This document shows, piece after piece, positions 9,905 through 19,156 of a DNA stretch of 64,000 nucleotides. This DNA is from Mobilitalea sibirica. Lineage in GTDB: Bacteria; Bacillota; Clostridia; Lachnospirales; Lachnospiraceae. The stretch spans positions 295,627-359,626 of the forward strand of contig NZ_JAEAGR010000003.1 of assembly GCF_015999265.1 (NCBI RefSeq), written 5' to 3'. A program made the position numbers and the translations under genes. Under the pieces are notes generated by a model that saw only the letters and a list, made by a program, of their open reading frames with translations, was not told the DNA's origin and made no database searches. Each line of letters starts with the position of its first letter. Position 1 is the stretch's first letter.

Positions 9905-10090
9905 ATGGCAAATCTTAATGAGATGGAACTTCAAAATGTAAGACACTTATTACAGTTTGGTGAGTCAGATATTGAAAAGTTCAGCAACTATGCTCAAAAC
10001 TCACAAGATCAGAGTGTAAAACAATTTTTTCAACAGGCAGCTAGTTCGTGTGAAAAGAACAAACAGACCATATTACAATTTTTACAATAG
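9905..10090 (+). CDS. Small protein, first gene of a spore-coat-like pair
   Basis: 61 residues. AAGGAGGG at 9891-9898 fixes the ATG at 9905. The protein is helical and polar, with NLNEMELQNVRHLLQFGESD near its start and a Gln-rich second half (FFQQAASSCEKNKQTILQFL). It resembles the small helical partner proteins found next to CotF-type coat proteins in clostridia, but I could not name a family. Its stop codon overlaps the SD of the next gene (AGGAGG at 10089-10094), so the two are probably translationally coupled. A sporulation role is inferred from the neighbour. Confidence 0.7.
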   Translation: MANLNEMELQNVRHLLQFGESDIEKFSNYAQNSQDQSVKQFFQQAASSCEKNKQTILQFLQ

Positions 10091-10102
10091 GAGGAAAATA
10101 GA

Positions 10103-10981
10103 ATGATGCAGGAAAAAGCAATGGTATCCGATGCGTTAAATGCAATTAATTCCAGTCTGAAGACTTATACAGATATGATCTCTCAGGCAGATAATTCACA
10201 GCTTAGAAGTGCATTACAGCAGATGAGAAATGAAGCAGAACAATCCCAATATCAATTATACCAGTTGGCAAAAACCAAGAATTATTATCAACCGCCTCAA
10301 CAGGCTTCTCAAAATGAAATAATGAGCTTGAAATCGGTTTTCGGTAGTGGAACAGGAATGAATGCAAGCTCTGGGATGAGTGGTGGAATGAGCGGAAGCT
10401 CCTCAAGTATGGGAAGCAGTTCCGGAATGAGTGGAGGTGCCAGTATGAGTGGAGGCATGAGCAACGGTTCCGGTATGAGTGGTGGAATGAGCGGAAGTTC
10501 CTCAGGCATGGGAAGTAGTTCCGGAATGAATAGCAGCAGCGGAATGAGCGGAAGTTCCTCAGGCATGGGAAGTAGTTCCGGAATGAATAGCAGCAGCGGA
10601 ATGAGCGGAAGTTCCTCAGGCATGGGAAGCAATTCCGGAATGAATAGCAGCAGCGGAATGAGCGGAAGTTCCTCAGGCATGGGAAGTAGTTCCGGAATAA
10701 ATAGCAGCAGCGGAATGAGTGGAAGTTCCTCAGGCATGGGAAGTAGTTCCGGAATGAATAGCAGCAGCGGAATGAGCGGAAGTTCCTCAGGCATGGGAAA
10801 CAGCTCCGGAATGAATAGCAGCAGTGGAATGAGTGGTTCAGGAATGTCTGGTAGTTCATCTGCTGTTAACTCCGTACAAAGTGCAGGCAAACCGGGAAGT
10901 GCGGGTATTGTAGGCAGTAAGGGATATATGTCCTCTCAAGCAGACTCTGTCAGAAGTAAAAAAATAAATCCAATGAGTTAA
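10103..10981 (+). CDS. CotF-family spore coat-like protein with Gly/Ser/Met repeat tail
   Basis: 292 residues. The first ~90 form a CotF-type ferritin-like helical domain (VSDALNAINSSLKTYTDMIS, LRSALQQMRNEAEQSQYQLY, AKTKNYYQPPQQAS, typical of clostridial coat F proteins). From about residue 95 to 255 there is a low-complexity tail of SGMSGSSSGMGSSSGMN-type units. At DNA level this is a 57-bp tandem repeat. The final ~35 residues are non-repetitive (SAGKPGSAGIVGSKGYMSS). CotF domains occur in spore coats; the repeat tail is unusual for them and could give an extended or matrix-forming segment. Copy number may vary between strains. Confidence 0.8.
   Translation: MMQEKAMVSDALNAINSSLKTYTDMISQADNSQLRSALQQMRNEAEQSQYQLYQLAKTKNYYQPPQQASQNEIMSLKSVFGSGTGMNASSGMSGGMSGSSSSMGSSSGMSGGASMSGGMSNGSGMSGGMSGSSSGMGSSSGMNSSSGMSGSSSGMGSSSGMNSSSGMSGSSSGMGSNSGMNSSSGMSGSSSGMGSSSGINSSSGMSGSSSGMGSSSGMNSSSGMSGSSSGMGNSSGMNSSSGMSGSGMSGSSSAVNSVQSAGKPGSAGIVGSKGYMSSQADSVRSKKINPMS
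10480..10835. repeat. 57-bp coding tandem repeat, about six copies
   Basis: The unit encodes 19 residues, GMSGSSSGMGSSSGMNSSS. Copies differ by only a few bases (for example AGC/AGT swaps and one ATG to ATA), so they are recently homogenised. More diverged half-units lie upstream, 10370-10480. Confidence 0.85.
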
Positions 10982-11000
10982 ATTAGTTTGATTTCGAAGA

Positions 11001-11043
11001 TCCCGGTTTCGTATGAGAATATACTTCATACACCGGGGTTTTT
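11001..11043 (+). terminator. Terminator after the coat-like operon
   Basis: CCCGG..GTATGA pairs with TTCATACACCGGG across a short loop with a 3-nt bulge, followed by five T (11039-11043). Confidence 0.7.
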
Positions 11044-11216
11044 ACTAAAAAGCTGTGTAAAATTCATGTAAAAAAAGTTAATTCTAACAAAAATTAAAAA
11101 TAAATACATTATAAGTCATAAAATAATTTACCTACAATTTAAAATATGTTATCATTAACATGTATGTGAAAAATTTTGTGGTACATAATATACTAACGGG
11201 CATATGGAGGATAAAA

Positions 11217-12878
11217 ATGGATATTAAAATGCTGGAAATGATTTTTGTTTTTGCCGGTGGACTCGGAATGTTTATTTATGGTATGAACGTCATGAGTAGC
11301 GGACTTCAAAAAACAGCCGGTGGTAAGATGAAACGTTTGTTGGGTTATCTGACAAGGAATCGTTTTCTCGGAGTGCTGGTAGGAACTCTGGTTACATTCA
11401 TACTACAAAGTTCATCTGCTACAACAGTTATAGTAGTTGGTTTTGTTAATGCAGGTATTATTAATCTTACACAGGCTGTTGGTATCATTATGGGTGCTAA
11501 TATTGGAACTACAATTACTGCCTGGATGGTATCCATGAGTGAATGGAGCAAGGTATTAAAACCTGATTTCTTCGCTCCCTTGGTAGTGGCAATTGGTGCT
11601 TTTATCATGATGTTTAACAGCAAAAATGAGAAGAGGAAAGAATTAGGGGAGATATTGTTTGGATTTGGTTTGCTATTCATTGGCTTAACATTAATGTCCG
11701 ATGCAATTAAACCTTATCGTGACGCTCCTATATTTACACAAGCCTTTAGTGTTTTAGGTAAAAATCCATTCTTGGGTGTTATAGTTGGTGCGGTAGTAAC
11801 TGCTATTATACAAAGTTCCTCTGCATCTGTATCTATACTTCAAACCTTGGCAATGAATTTGTCTTTAGGCTGGAATTCAGTTGTATATATAACCTTAGGT
11901 CAAAACATTGGTACCACAATTACAGCGATCCTCGCAAGTATCGGCGCTAATAAGACAGCAAAAAGAGCAGCTGCGATCCATTTGATGTTTAACTTGATCG
12001 GTACTGTGATTTTCGGTACAGTAGTCTTTATTATATTCAAAGTAAATACTGCATTTGCTAATTCGCAGATTAATAGTGTTGAAATCGCGATTTTCCATAC
12101 ATTATTTAATGTTGCTAACACTTTGCTGTTATTCCCGTTTGCTAATTTATTAGTGAAAATATCCGGTAAAATCATAGATGATTCTAAGATTGATACAACA
12201 GATGACGATATCCGTGTAACCTTACGTCATCTTGATGAAAGAATTTTTGAATCCCCTTCTTTTGCAGTACAAAACGCTGTTAAAGAAGTAGTTCATATGG
12301 GTGAGATTACTCTAGATAATGCCAGAGAAGCGGTAGAGGCTCTTTTGAAAAACAATGAAGAAAAAGCTAGAAAAGTTTTAGATGTTGAGAAGATTATCGA
12401 TGCTCATCAAAAAATAATCTCCGAATATCTGGTTAAGATTAATAATCTATCAATAACAGAAAAACAGAGTCAGATCGTGAACAATCTTTTCCATACAATC
12501 AGTAACATTGAAAGAGTTGGTGATCATGCGGAAAATCTTGCAGATTTAGCTCTTGAAAAGATTGAAAATAATATTTATTTTTCAGATGATGCTTATGAAG
12601 AACTAAAGGAAATCTGCGAGATAGCAATTGATTCCTTTGATAATGCAATCAAAGCGAGAGACACTGAGAATATAGAATTCATTAAGAACGTAGAGAAGAT
12701 GGAACAGCAGGTAGATGATTTAAAGGACAAGCTAAGACAGCAACACATCGATCGTTTATCTCAGGGAGTTTGTACTTCAGAAAATGGTGTTATCTTTATT
12801 GATGCATTAATAAATCTGGAGAGAATTTCAGATCATTCCTTAAATATTGCAAACTTTGTAGAAAACGAGCTTGAATAA
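11217..12878 (+). CDS. Na+/phosphate cotransporter with PhoU-like C-terminal domain
   Basis: About 553 residues from the ATG at 11217 (GGAGGA at 11206-11211). An upstream ATG at 11160 has no SD. The N-terminal half is a membrane domain with the two inverted NptA/PF02690 repeats, each ending in a QSSS motif: FILQSSSATTVIVVGF and AIIQSSSASVSILQ. Both are paired with GxNIGTTITA segments (MGANIGTTITAW, LGQNIGTTITAI). The C-terminal ~200 residues are a PhoU-like helical bundle (HTISNIERVGDHAENLADLA, INLERISDHSLNIANF). The family imports phosphate with sodium; the PhoU part probably regulates uptake. It stands alone between terminated units. Confidence 0.92.
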   Translation: MDIKMLEMIFVFAGGLGMFIYGMNVMSSGLQKTAGGKMKRLLGYLTRNRFLGVLVGTLVTFILQSSSATTVIVVGFVNAGIINLTQAVGIIMGANIGTTITAWMVSMSEWSKVLKPDFFAPLVVAIGAFIMMFNSKNEKRKELGEILFGFGLLFIGLTLMSDAIKPYRDAPIFTQAFSVLGKNPFLGVIVGAVVTAIIQSSSASVSILQTLAMNLSLGWNSVVYITLGQNIGTTITAILASIGANKTAKRAAAIHLMFNLIGTVIFGTVVFIIFKVNTAFANSQINSVEIAIFHTLFNVANTLLLFPFANLLVKISGKIIDDSKIDTTDDDIRVTLRHLDERIFESPSFAVQNAVKEVVHMGEITLDNAREAVEALLKNNEEKARKVLDVEKIIDAHQKIISEYLVKINNLSITEKQSQIVNNLFHTISNIERVGDHAENLADLALEKIENNIYFSDDAYEELKEICEIAIDSFDNAIKARDTENIEFIKNVEKMEQQVDDLKDKLRQQHIDRLSQGVCTSENGVIFIDALINLERISDHSLNIANFVENELE

Positions 12879-12988
12879 TGGTCATACAGATTGAGTAAAA
12901 CTGTTTCTGAAAAGTTGCACAAAAATATTATTGAAACCTTATAAAATATAAACAAAGTCATAATAATTAATTATTTCATAAGAAAATC

Positions 12989-13017
12989 TTGATATTTTAG
13001 TTTAAATTAGGTAAAAT
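12989..13017 (+). promoter_or_regulatory. gap: Sigma-A promoter for gap
   Basis: TTGATA (12989-12994), 17-bp spacer, TAAAAT (13012-13017), 115 bases before the gap ATG. The intervening leader has a short stem (GATTGA/TCAATC) and no recognised riboswitch. Confidence 0.6.
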
Positions 13018-13131
13018 GTGATTGAGAAAAATTTATCAATCTCAGGGACTGAAAGATCAAGTCTTAAAAAATGATATAGTGCTGTCTATTGGCAGTATAT
13101 AATAAATTAAACAATTAGGAGGAATATAATC

Positions 13132-14142
13132 ATGGCAGTAAAAGTAGCAATTAATGGTTTCGGACGTATCGGCCGTCTTGCATTCAGACAGATGTTTGGT
13201 GCTGAAGGTTACGAAATCGTAGCAATTAACGATTTAACAGATGCTAAGATGTTAGCACACTTATTAAAATACGATTCAGCACAGGGTAGATATGCTAAAG
13301 CTGATACAGTTGTAGCGAAAGAGAATTCTATCGTAGTTGACGGTAAGGAAATTCAGATCTATGCACAGAGAAATCCTGCTGATTTACCTTGGGGTAAGCT
13401 TGGTGTAGATGTAGTTCTTGAGTGTACAGGCTTCTTCGCTTCCAAAGCAAAATCTCAGGCTCATATCGACGCAGGTGCTAAGAAGGTTGTTATCTCTGCT
13501 CCGGCAGGCGATGATCTTCCTACCGTTGTATTCAGCGTTAACGAGAACACTTTAAAGGCTAGCGATACTATCATTTCAGCAGCTTCCTGTACAACGAACT
13601 GCTTAGCTCCTATGGCAGATACATTAAATAAATTAGTTCCTATTGAAAAAGGCTTTATGACAACCATTCACGCTTACACCGGTGATCAGATGACTCTTGA
13701 TGGTCCTCACGCTAAGGGTGATTTAAGAAGAGCTCGTGCAGCAGCTGTGAATATTGTTCCTAATTCTACCGGTGCAGCTAAAGCAATCGGTCTTGTTATT
13801 CCTGAGTTAAGCGGTAAATTAGACGGTGCAGCACAGAGAGTTCCTGTTCCTACAGGTTCCATCACAGAATTAGTTGCAGTTGTGAATGGTAAAGTATCTA
13901 AAGCTGATATTAATGCAGCTATGAAGGCAGCAGCTAGTGCTTCCTTTGGATATACAGAGGATGAAATAGTATCTTCTGACGTAATCGGTATTACCTATGG
14001 TTCTTTATTTGATGCAACACAGACTAAGGTAACTGATTTAGGTGACAAAACTTTAGTTAAGGTTGTTTCCTGGTATGACAATGAGAATTCATACACCAGC
14101 CAGATGGTAAGAACTATCAAATATTTTGCAGAATTAGCTTAA
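13132..14142 (+). CDS. gap: Glyceraldehyde-3-phosphate dehydrogenase
   Basis: 336 residues, the normal length. Catalyses NAD-dependent phosphorylating oxidation of glyceraldehyde-3-phosphate in glycolysis. The Rossmann start [17 protein letters not shown], the active-site [12 protein letters not shown] with catalytic Cys, the catalytic His segment [10 protein letters not shown], the [20 protein letters not shown] loop and the C-terminal [16 protein letters not shown] are all present. AGGAGGAATATAATC precedes the ATG. Codon use is strongly biased, as expected for a very highly expressed gene. A terminator directly after the stop makes it a monocistronic unit ahead of pgk. Confidence 0.99.
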   Translation: MAVKVAINGFGRIGRLAFRQMFGAEGYEIVAINDLTDAKMLAHLLKYDSAQGRYAKADTVVAKENSIVVDGKEIQIYAQRNPADLPWGKLGVDVVLECTGFFASKAKSQAHIDAGAKKVVISAPAGDDLPTVVFSVNENTLKASDTIISAASCTTNCLAPMADTLNKLVPIEKGFMTTIHAYTGDQMTLDGPHAKGDLRRARAAAVNIVPNSTGAAKAIGLVIPELSGKLDGAAQRVPVPTGSITELVAVVNGKVSKADINAAMKAAASASFGYTEDEIVSSDVIGITYGSLFDATQTKVTDLGDKTLVKVVSWYDNENSYTSQMVRTIKYFAELA

Positions 14143-14167
14143 GCATTAGCTTAAATGATCCATTATG

Positions 14168-14197
14168 GGTCCGGTCTTTCAGGGCCGGACCTTTTTT
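14168..14197 (+). terminator. Terminator after gap
   Basis: GGTCCGG (14168-14174) / CCGGACC (14185-14191), 10-nt loop, six T. Confidence 0.92.
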
Positions 14198-14429
14198 GAT
14201 ATTTAATAGAATTATATATGAAGTTATGTTATGTGAAGTTTTTGTTATTTGAAGAGTATCAGCTAGTATATAGAGTCAGATTAAGCATTTCATTAACTTA
14301 GATGATTCATAGCAGTGGTAACTTATATTGACACGACACATAGGCTGGAAAAAGTAAATTTATGCAAATTATAGAAACATAGCAACATACATGTTAAATT
14401 AGATGATCCATAAGAAAGGAGCAGTTTTC

Positions 14430-15623
14430 ATGTTAAATAAAAAATCTGTTGACGATATCAATGTAAAGGGTAAAAAAGTATTAGTTCGCTGTGACTTTAA
14501 TGTTCCGTTACAGGAAGGAAAAATCACGGATGAGGTACGTCTTGTTGAAGCGCTTCCTACAATAAAGAAATTAGTAAAAGATGGTGGAAAAGTAATTCTA
14601 TGTTCTCATCTTGGAAAACCGAAGGGTGAGCCTAAACCTGAGTTGTCTTTAGCTCCGGTAGCAGTAAGACTTGCTGAGCTTCTTGGCCAGGAAGTAAAAT
14701 TTGCGAAAGACGATAATGTAGTTGGAGAGAATGCGAAAGCAGCAGTTGCAGCTATGAAAGAAGGCGAGGTTGTACTTCTTGAAAACACCCGTTACAGAGC
14801 AGAAGAAACCAAAAACGGTGATGCATTTAGCCAGGAATTAGCTTCTCTTTGTGATATATTCGTAAATGATGCATTTGGTACAGCTCACAGAGCACATTGT
14901 TCCAATGTTGGTGTAACAAAATACGTTGATACCGCAGTTGTAGGTTATTTAATGCAGAAGGAAATTGAGTTCTTAGGTAATGCAGTTAATAATCCTAAGA
15001 GACCGTTTGTTGCTATACTTGGTGGTTCTAAAGTGTCCAGTAAAATTTCTGTTATTGATAATTTATTAGATAAAGTAGATACATTAATTATCGGTGGCGG
15101 TATGGCATATACCTTTATGAAAGCTTTGGGAGAAGAAGTTGGATTATCTTTATTAGAAGCAGATTATCTGGATTATGCAAGAGAGATGATGGAGAAAGCG
15201 AAGCAAAAAGGTGTTAATTTATTAATTCCGATTGATACTGTGGTTGCACAGGAGTTTTCTAATGATACACCTTATAAAACTGTTGGGCGTGGCGAAATCG
15301 AACCGGATTGGGAAGGTCTTGATATCGGTGAGAAGACCCGCGAGCTTTATGCAAATGCAATTAAGGATGCTAAGACCGTTGTATGGAACGGACCAATGGG
15401 TGTATTCGAGTTATCTAACTTTGCTAAAGGTACCGTCGCTGTAGCGAAAGCTCTTGCAGAGATTGATGCTACCACAATCATCGGTGGTGGAGACTCAGCT
15501 GCGGCTGTTAATACCTTAGGCTTTGGTGATAAGATGACCCATATATCAACCGGTGGTGGTGCTTCCTTAGAATTCTTAGAAGGAAAAGAACTTCCCGGTG
15601 TAGCTGCGGCGAATGATAAATAA
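14430..15623 (+). CDS. pgk: Phosphoglycerate kinase
   Basis: 397 residues from the ATG at 14430, preceded by AAAGGAG at 14415-14421 with 8-nt spacing; an in-frame ATG at 14403 precedes the SD. Makes ATP and 3-phosphoglycerate from 1,3-bisphosphoglycerate. Visible landmarks: [49 protein letters not shown], the hinge/ADP region [13 protein letters not shown], and [13 protein letters not shown] with the terminal [15 protein letters not shown]. Length and motifs are canonical. It lies between gap and tpiA but with intergenic gaps over 200 bases on both sides, so each gene may be separately transcribed. Confidence 0.99.
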   Translation: MLNKKSVDDINVKGKKVLVRCDFNVPLQEGKITDEVRLVEALPTIKKLVKDGGKVILCSHLGKPKGEPKPELSLAPVAVRLAELLGQEVKFAKDDNVVGENAKAAVAAMKEGEVVLLENTRYRAEETKNGDAFSQELASLCDIFVNDAFGTAHRAHCSNVGVTKYVDTAVVGYLMQKEIEFLGNAVNNPKRPFVAILGGSKVSSKISVIDNLLDKVDTLIIGGGMAYTFMKALGEEVGLSLLEADYLDYAREMMEKAKQKGVNLLIPIDTVVAQEFSNDTPYKTVGRGEIEPDWEGLDIGEKTRELYANAIKDAKTVVWNGPMGVFELSNFAKGTVAVAKALAEIDATTIIGGGDSAAAVNTLGFGDKMTHISTGGGASLEFLEGKELPGVAAANDK

Positions 15624-15666
15624 GTAGAACTAGAATATATTTATTGTAAAGTGAGACAGTACACTA

Positions 15667-15715
15667 GTAGCAAGCTTTTCTTGATGGCTGTAAGTAATAG
15701 AGAGGAGCTTGCTAC
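15667..15715. repeat. 10-bp inverted repeat between pgk and tpiA
   Basis: GTAGCAAGCT (15667-15676) and AGCTTGCTAC (15706-15715) are perfectly complementary with a 29-nt loop. There is no T-run after it. It may be an mRNA stability or processing structure, or an operator. Confidence 0.5.
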
Positions 15716-15879
15716 AATCTATGATATTACACAAGTTTAATAAAAGATTTATCTTAACCGATTAATGATAAATATGAGAGACTGAATCTTCACAATACAA
15801 GATAATTTTTTTGAGAGTATCTTTTAAATTTGGATAACATATATAGTAAGAATAATATGATTTAAATAGGAGGACAAAC

Positions 15880-16629
15880 ATGCGTAAGAAAATAATTGCC
15901 GGTAACTGGAAGATGAATAAAACTCCCAGCGAGACGGTTACTTTAATTAATGAATTAAAACCTTTAGTGGAAACCAAGGATGCAGATGTGGTTTTCTGTG
16001 TACCTGCGATATCTTTAACAACTGCAATGGAAGCGGTAAAGGGAACTAATATTCAAATTGGTGCTCAGAATATGTACTTTGAAGAAAGCGGTGCTTATAC
16101 CGGTGAAATTGCACCCAACATGTTAACGGATATTGGAGTTAAATATGTGATCATAGGACATTCAGAAAGAAGAGAATACTTTGCAGAAACGGATGAAACT
16201 GTGAATAAAAAAGTATTAAAGGCATTTGAGCATGGTATCACACCAATTATCTGCTGTGGAGAATCCTTAAAGCAGAGAGAGCAGGGTATTACAATAGATT
16301 TTGTACGTCAGCAGATTAAAATTGCGTTTTTAAATGTTACTGCAGATCAGGCAAAGGAATCGGTAATCGCATATGAGCCGATTTGGGCAATCGGCACCGG
16401 TAAAGTGGCTACAACAGAGCAGGCAGAAGAAGTATGTAAAGCTATTCGTGAGTGTATCGCAGAAATCTATGATGCAGTTACAGCGGAAGCGATTCGCATT
16501 CAATATGGCGGCAGTGTATCTGCAGCCAGTGCGCCAGATTTATTCTCCCAACCAAACATTGACGGCGGTTTGGTTGGCGGTGCAAGTTTAAAAGTTGATT
16601 TTGGTAAGATTGTCAACTATAATAAATAA
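15880..16629 (+). CDS. tpiA: Triosephosphate isomerase
   Basis: 249 residues, canonical length. Interconverts dihydroxyacetone phosphate and glyceraldehyde-3-phosphate. Motifs in order: [10 protein letters not shown] (active-site Asn/Lys), the catalytic His in [12 protein letters not shown], the catalytic Glu in [17 protein letters not shown] with loop 6, and the phosphate-binding [10 protein letters not shown] and [15 protein letters not shown] with good spacing precedes the ATG. A moderate terminator hairpin follows. Confidence 0.99.
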   Translation: MRKKIIAGNWKMNKTPSETVTLINELKPLVETKDADVVFCVPAISLTTAMEAVKGTNIQIGAQNMYFEESGAYTGEIAPNMLTDIGVKYVIIGHSERREYFAETDETVNKKVLKAFEHGITPIICCGESLKQREQGITIDFVRQQIKIAFLNVTADQAKESVIAYEPIWAIGTGKVATTEQAEEVCKAIRECIAEIYDAVTAEAIRIQYGGSVSAASAPDLFSQPNIDGGLVGGASLKVDFGKIVNYNK

Positions 16630-16646
16630 GTAAGTATTTATCATAT

Positions 16647-16682
16647 CTTGAGCAGGGTGAATAATCTTGCTCAAGAATTTCG
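16647..16682 (+). terminator. Weak terminator-like hairpin after tpiA
   Basis: CTTGAGCA (16647-16654) / TGCTCAAG (16668-16675) with a 13-nt loop and only a short T tract after AA. Confidence 0.5.
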
Positions 16683-16886
16683 CAAATATCCTATTACAAA
16701 ACGGGGACATGGTATTTCAAATATTAATAATTCGTTTTTAATAAGTAGATTACAATGACCAATCCTAATCCTGATACGGAATAAAATACAGGTGAAAACA
16801 TGAAATGTATAAGGAGTTTGCTTTAAGTAAGCACTATTAAAGTCACATTATAAATTGCATCATAAGAGATAAGAAAAGGAGTAAGT

Positions 16887-18428
16887 ATGAGTAAAAAACC
16901 AACAGTGTTAATGATCTTAGATGGTTATGGTTTAAATGATAAGAAAGAGGCTAATGCAATTGCAAAAGCAAGAACTCCGGTCATGGATAAATTAATGGCA
17001 GAGTATCCGTTCGCTAAAGGAAATGCCAGTGGTATGGCAGTAGGTTTACCGGAAGGACAGATGGGTAATTCCGAAGTAGGTCATATCAATATGGGTGCTG
17101 GAAGGATAGTATACCAGGAATTAACGAGAATTACGAAGGAAATCCAGGATGGAACCTTCTTTCAAAATGCGGCATTATTATCAGCAATAGATAATTGTAA
17201 GAGACATGATTCGGCACTACATCTTTATGGCCTATTGTCTGATGGAGGCGTTCACAGCCATAATACCCATCTTTACGGTTTGCTGGAGATGGCAAAGAAA
17301 CAGGGTTTAACTAAGGTGTTTGTTCATGCATTCTTAGATGGTAGGGATACACCTCCTTCATCCGGAAAGGGGTTTGTAGAAGAGCTATGGGAAAAAATGA
17401 AGATCATAGGTGTGGGTAAAATTGCCACAGTAATGGGTCGTTATTATGTTATGGACCGTGACAATCGTTGGGATCGTGTTGAGAAAGCCTACCGTGCCAT
17501 GGTTCATGGTGAGGGTGAAATCGCAGATAGCGGCGTGCTTGCAGTTCAAAACTCTTATGATCAGGAAAAATACGATGAATTCGTAATGCCGACCGTTATT
17601 TCTGAGAATGGAAAGCCGATAGCTACAATTAAGGATAATGATTCTATCATCTTCTTTAACTTCCGCCCTGACAGGGCAAGAGAAATTACTAGAGCTTTCT
17701 GTGATGATGAGTTTACCGGATTTAAGAGAGACCATAGATTAAAGCTTACTTATGTATGTTTCTCCGAATATGATATTACGATTCCGAATAAATTGGTTGC
17801 CTTCCATAAAATAAAAATAGAGCATACCTTTGGTGAGTTTTTAGCTAAGCATCATAAAAAACAGCTTCGATTGGCAGAGACAGAAAAATATGCTCATGTG
17901 ACATTCTTCTTCAATGCCGGAGTAGAAATACCTTATGAAGGAGAAGAACGAATTTTGGTTAATTCTCCCAAGGTGGCAACCTACGACCTTCAACCGGAGA
18001 TGAGCGCTTATCAGGTGGCGGATCATCTGGTAGATGCGATTACATCCGAAAAATATGACGTGATTGTTGTTAACTTTGCAAATCCGGATATGGTTGGCCA
18101 TACGGGAATTGAAGGTGCTGCGATCAAAGCGATTGAAACCGTAGATGAATGTGTTGGAAAAGCAGTGGAAGCATTACTATCCGTAGACGGTCAGATGTTT
18201 ATCTGTGCGGATCACGGTAATGCAGAGCAACTGTTAGATTACACAACCAATGATCCTTTTACAGCACATACCACCAATCCGGTTCCATTTATTCTTGTAA
18301 ATTATGATAAGGAATATAAGTTAGCAGAAGGCGGCTGTCTGGCAGATATCGTACCTACTCTGATCGAAATGATGGGAATGGTGAAATATGATGAAATGAC
18401 AGGTAAATCCTTATTAATTAAGAAATAA
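16887..18428 (+). CDS. gpmI: 2,3-bisphosphoglycerate-independent phosphoglycerate mutase
   Basis: 513 residues, the usual iPGM length. Converts 3- to 2-phosphoglycerate using a phosphoserine intermediate and two Mn ions. The N-terminal metal site MILDGYGLN, the catalytic Ser in GQMGNSEVGHINMGAGR, HAFLDGRDTPPSSG, the MGRYYVMDRDNRWDR segment and the C-terminal metal ligands VVNFANPDMVGHTG and ADHGNAEQL are all present. AAAAGGAG precedes the ATG. Enolase, which often follows in related genomes, is not in the window. Confidence 0.98.
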   Translation: MSKKPTVLMILDGYGLNDKKEANAIAKARTPVMDKLMAEYPFAKGNASGMAVGLPEGQMGNSEVGHINMGAGRIVYQELTRITKEIQDGTFFQNAALLSAIDNCKRHDSALHLYGLLSDGGVHSHNTHLYGLLEMAKKQGLTKVFVHAFLDGRDTPPSSGKGFVEELWEKMKIIGVGKIATVMGRYYVMDRDNRWDRVEKAYRAMVHGEGEIADSGVLAVQNSYDQEKYDEFVMPTVISENGKPIATIKDNDSIIFFNFRPDRAREITRAFCDDEFTGFKRDHRLKLTYVCFSEYDITIPNKLVAFHKIKIEHTFGEFLAKHHKKQLRLAETEKYAHVTFFFNAGVEIPYEGEERILVNSPKVATYDLQPEMSAYQVADHLVDAITSEKYDVIVVNFANPDMVGHTGIEGAAIKAIETVDECVGKAVEALLSVDGQMFICADHGNAEQLLDYTTNDPFTAHTTNPVPFILVNYDKEYKLAEGGCLADIVPTLIEMMGMVKYDEMTGKSLLIKK

Positions 18429-18512
18429 CTAACTTGATAAAGTTTGATTTGTCATAAAAGCTGCAAGACATAATTCGAATGGATTAGTACCAAGACCCCA
18501 AATAGATTTTTG

Positions 18513-18541
18513 TTGAAATTATTTCTATTGTATGGTAGAAT
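18513..18541 (+). promoter_or_regulatory. secG: Sigma-A promoter for secG
   Basis: TTGAAA (18513-18518), 17-bp spacer, TAGAAT (18536-18541), 26 bases before the secG GTG. Confidence 0.65.
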
Positions 18542-18567
18542 AGGCATAGTTTTAGGAGGTGTAAACA

Positions 18568-18807
18568 GTGGATCTATTAAAAGCAATAGTTCAAATTGTA
18601 TATATTGCGATTTGTATCGTATTAACTGTGATAGTGTTGAAACAGGAAGGTAAAACGGCGGGTTTATCAGGAGCTTTAACAGGTGCAACTGAAACATACT
18701 GGAATAAGAATAAAGGCCGTTCAAAAGAAGGTTGGTTAGCGAAGACAACCATGCTTTTAGCAGCAGGTTTTATTGTACTTTCAGTAGTATTAAATCTGAA
18801 TTGGTAA
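18568..18807 (+). CDS. secG: Preprotein translocase subunit SecG
   Basis: 79 residues from a GTG start with AGGAGGTG just upstream. Two membrane helices (IVQIVYIAICIVLTVIVLKQ and MLLAAGFIVLSVVLNL) flank the conserved cytoplasmic loop containing GLSGALTG, which identifies SecG, the accessory subunit of SecYEG. It is followed by rnr and smpB, an order common in Firmicutes, but a terminator separates it from rnr. Confidence 0.95.
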   Translation: MDLLKAIVQIVYIAICIVLTVIVLKQEGKTAGLSGALTGATETYWNKNKGRSKEGWLAKTTMLLAAGFIVLSVVLNLNW

Positions 18808-18821
18808 TTGAATTAATTCAA

Positions 18822-18850
18822 AAACACTCTGTTTACAGGGTGTTTTTTTT
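18822..18850 (+). terminator. Terminator after secG
   Basis: ACACTCTG (18824-18831) / CAGGGTGT (18836-18843), tetraloop TTTA, eight T. Confidence 0.92.
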
Positions 18851-19156
18851 CACTATAAATGCTATGGTATTATGTGGTACAAAGGATACATGATGTATTA
18901 ATTTAAATAATTATTTAAATTAAGTAATATATGGTATACTAATAAGTATAAGAGTACAAACTGATACCGGTTATCTTTCTATTTTGAATAAGATAAGAAA
19001 GAAGTAAACTAAACAGTTAATAAAAATGAAAATCCCTCAAATTAATGAAAATTATGAATTGGAGATAGTGATATAAAATTTATATAACTAAATTCAACCG
19101 GTAAGAATTTATTAGAGTATACTTAATATTAGACTAACAAAAAAGTAGGTGAATTT

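Noticed and set aside
10480..10835. CRISPR-like repetition
   Set aside because: The repeats are head to tail with no unique spacers, lie in frame inside a coding gene and no cas genes are near.
10203..10890. Two long minus-strand open frames (218 and 193 codons) across the CotF-like gene
   Set aside because: They are mirror frames of the Gly/Ser/Met repeat: the 57-bp period is a multiple of three, so any frame without a stop in one unit stays open in all. No SD, and the products are repetitive nonsense.
15232..15444. 70-codon plus-strand frame inside pgk
   Set aside because: Alternative frame of a strongly conserved gene with no SD.
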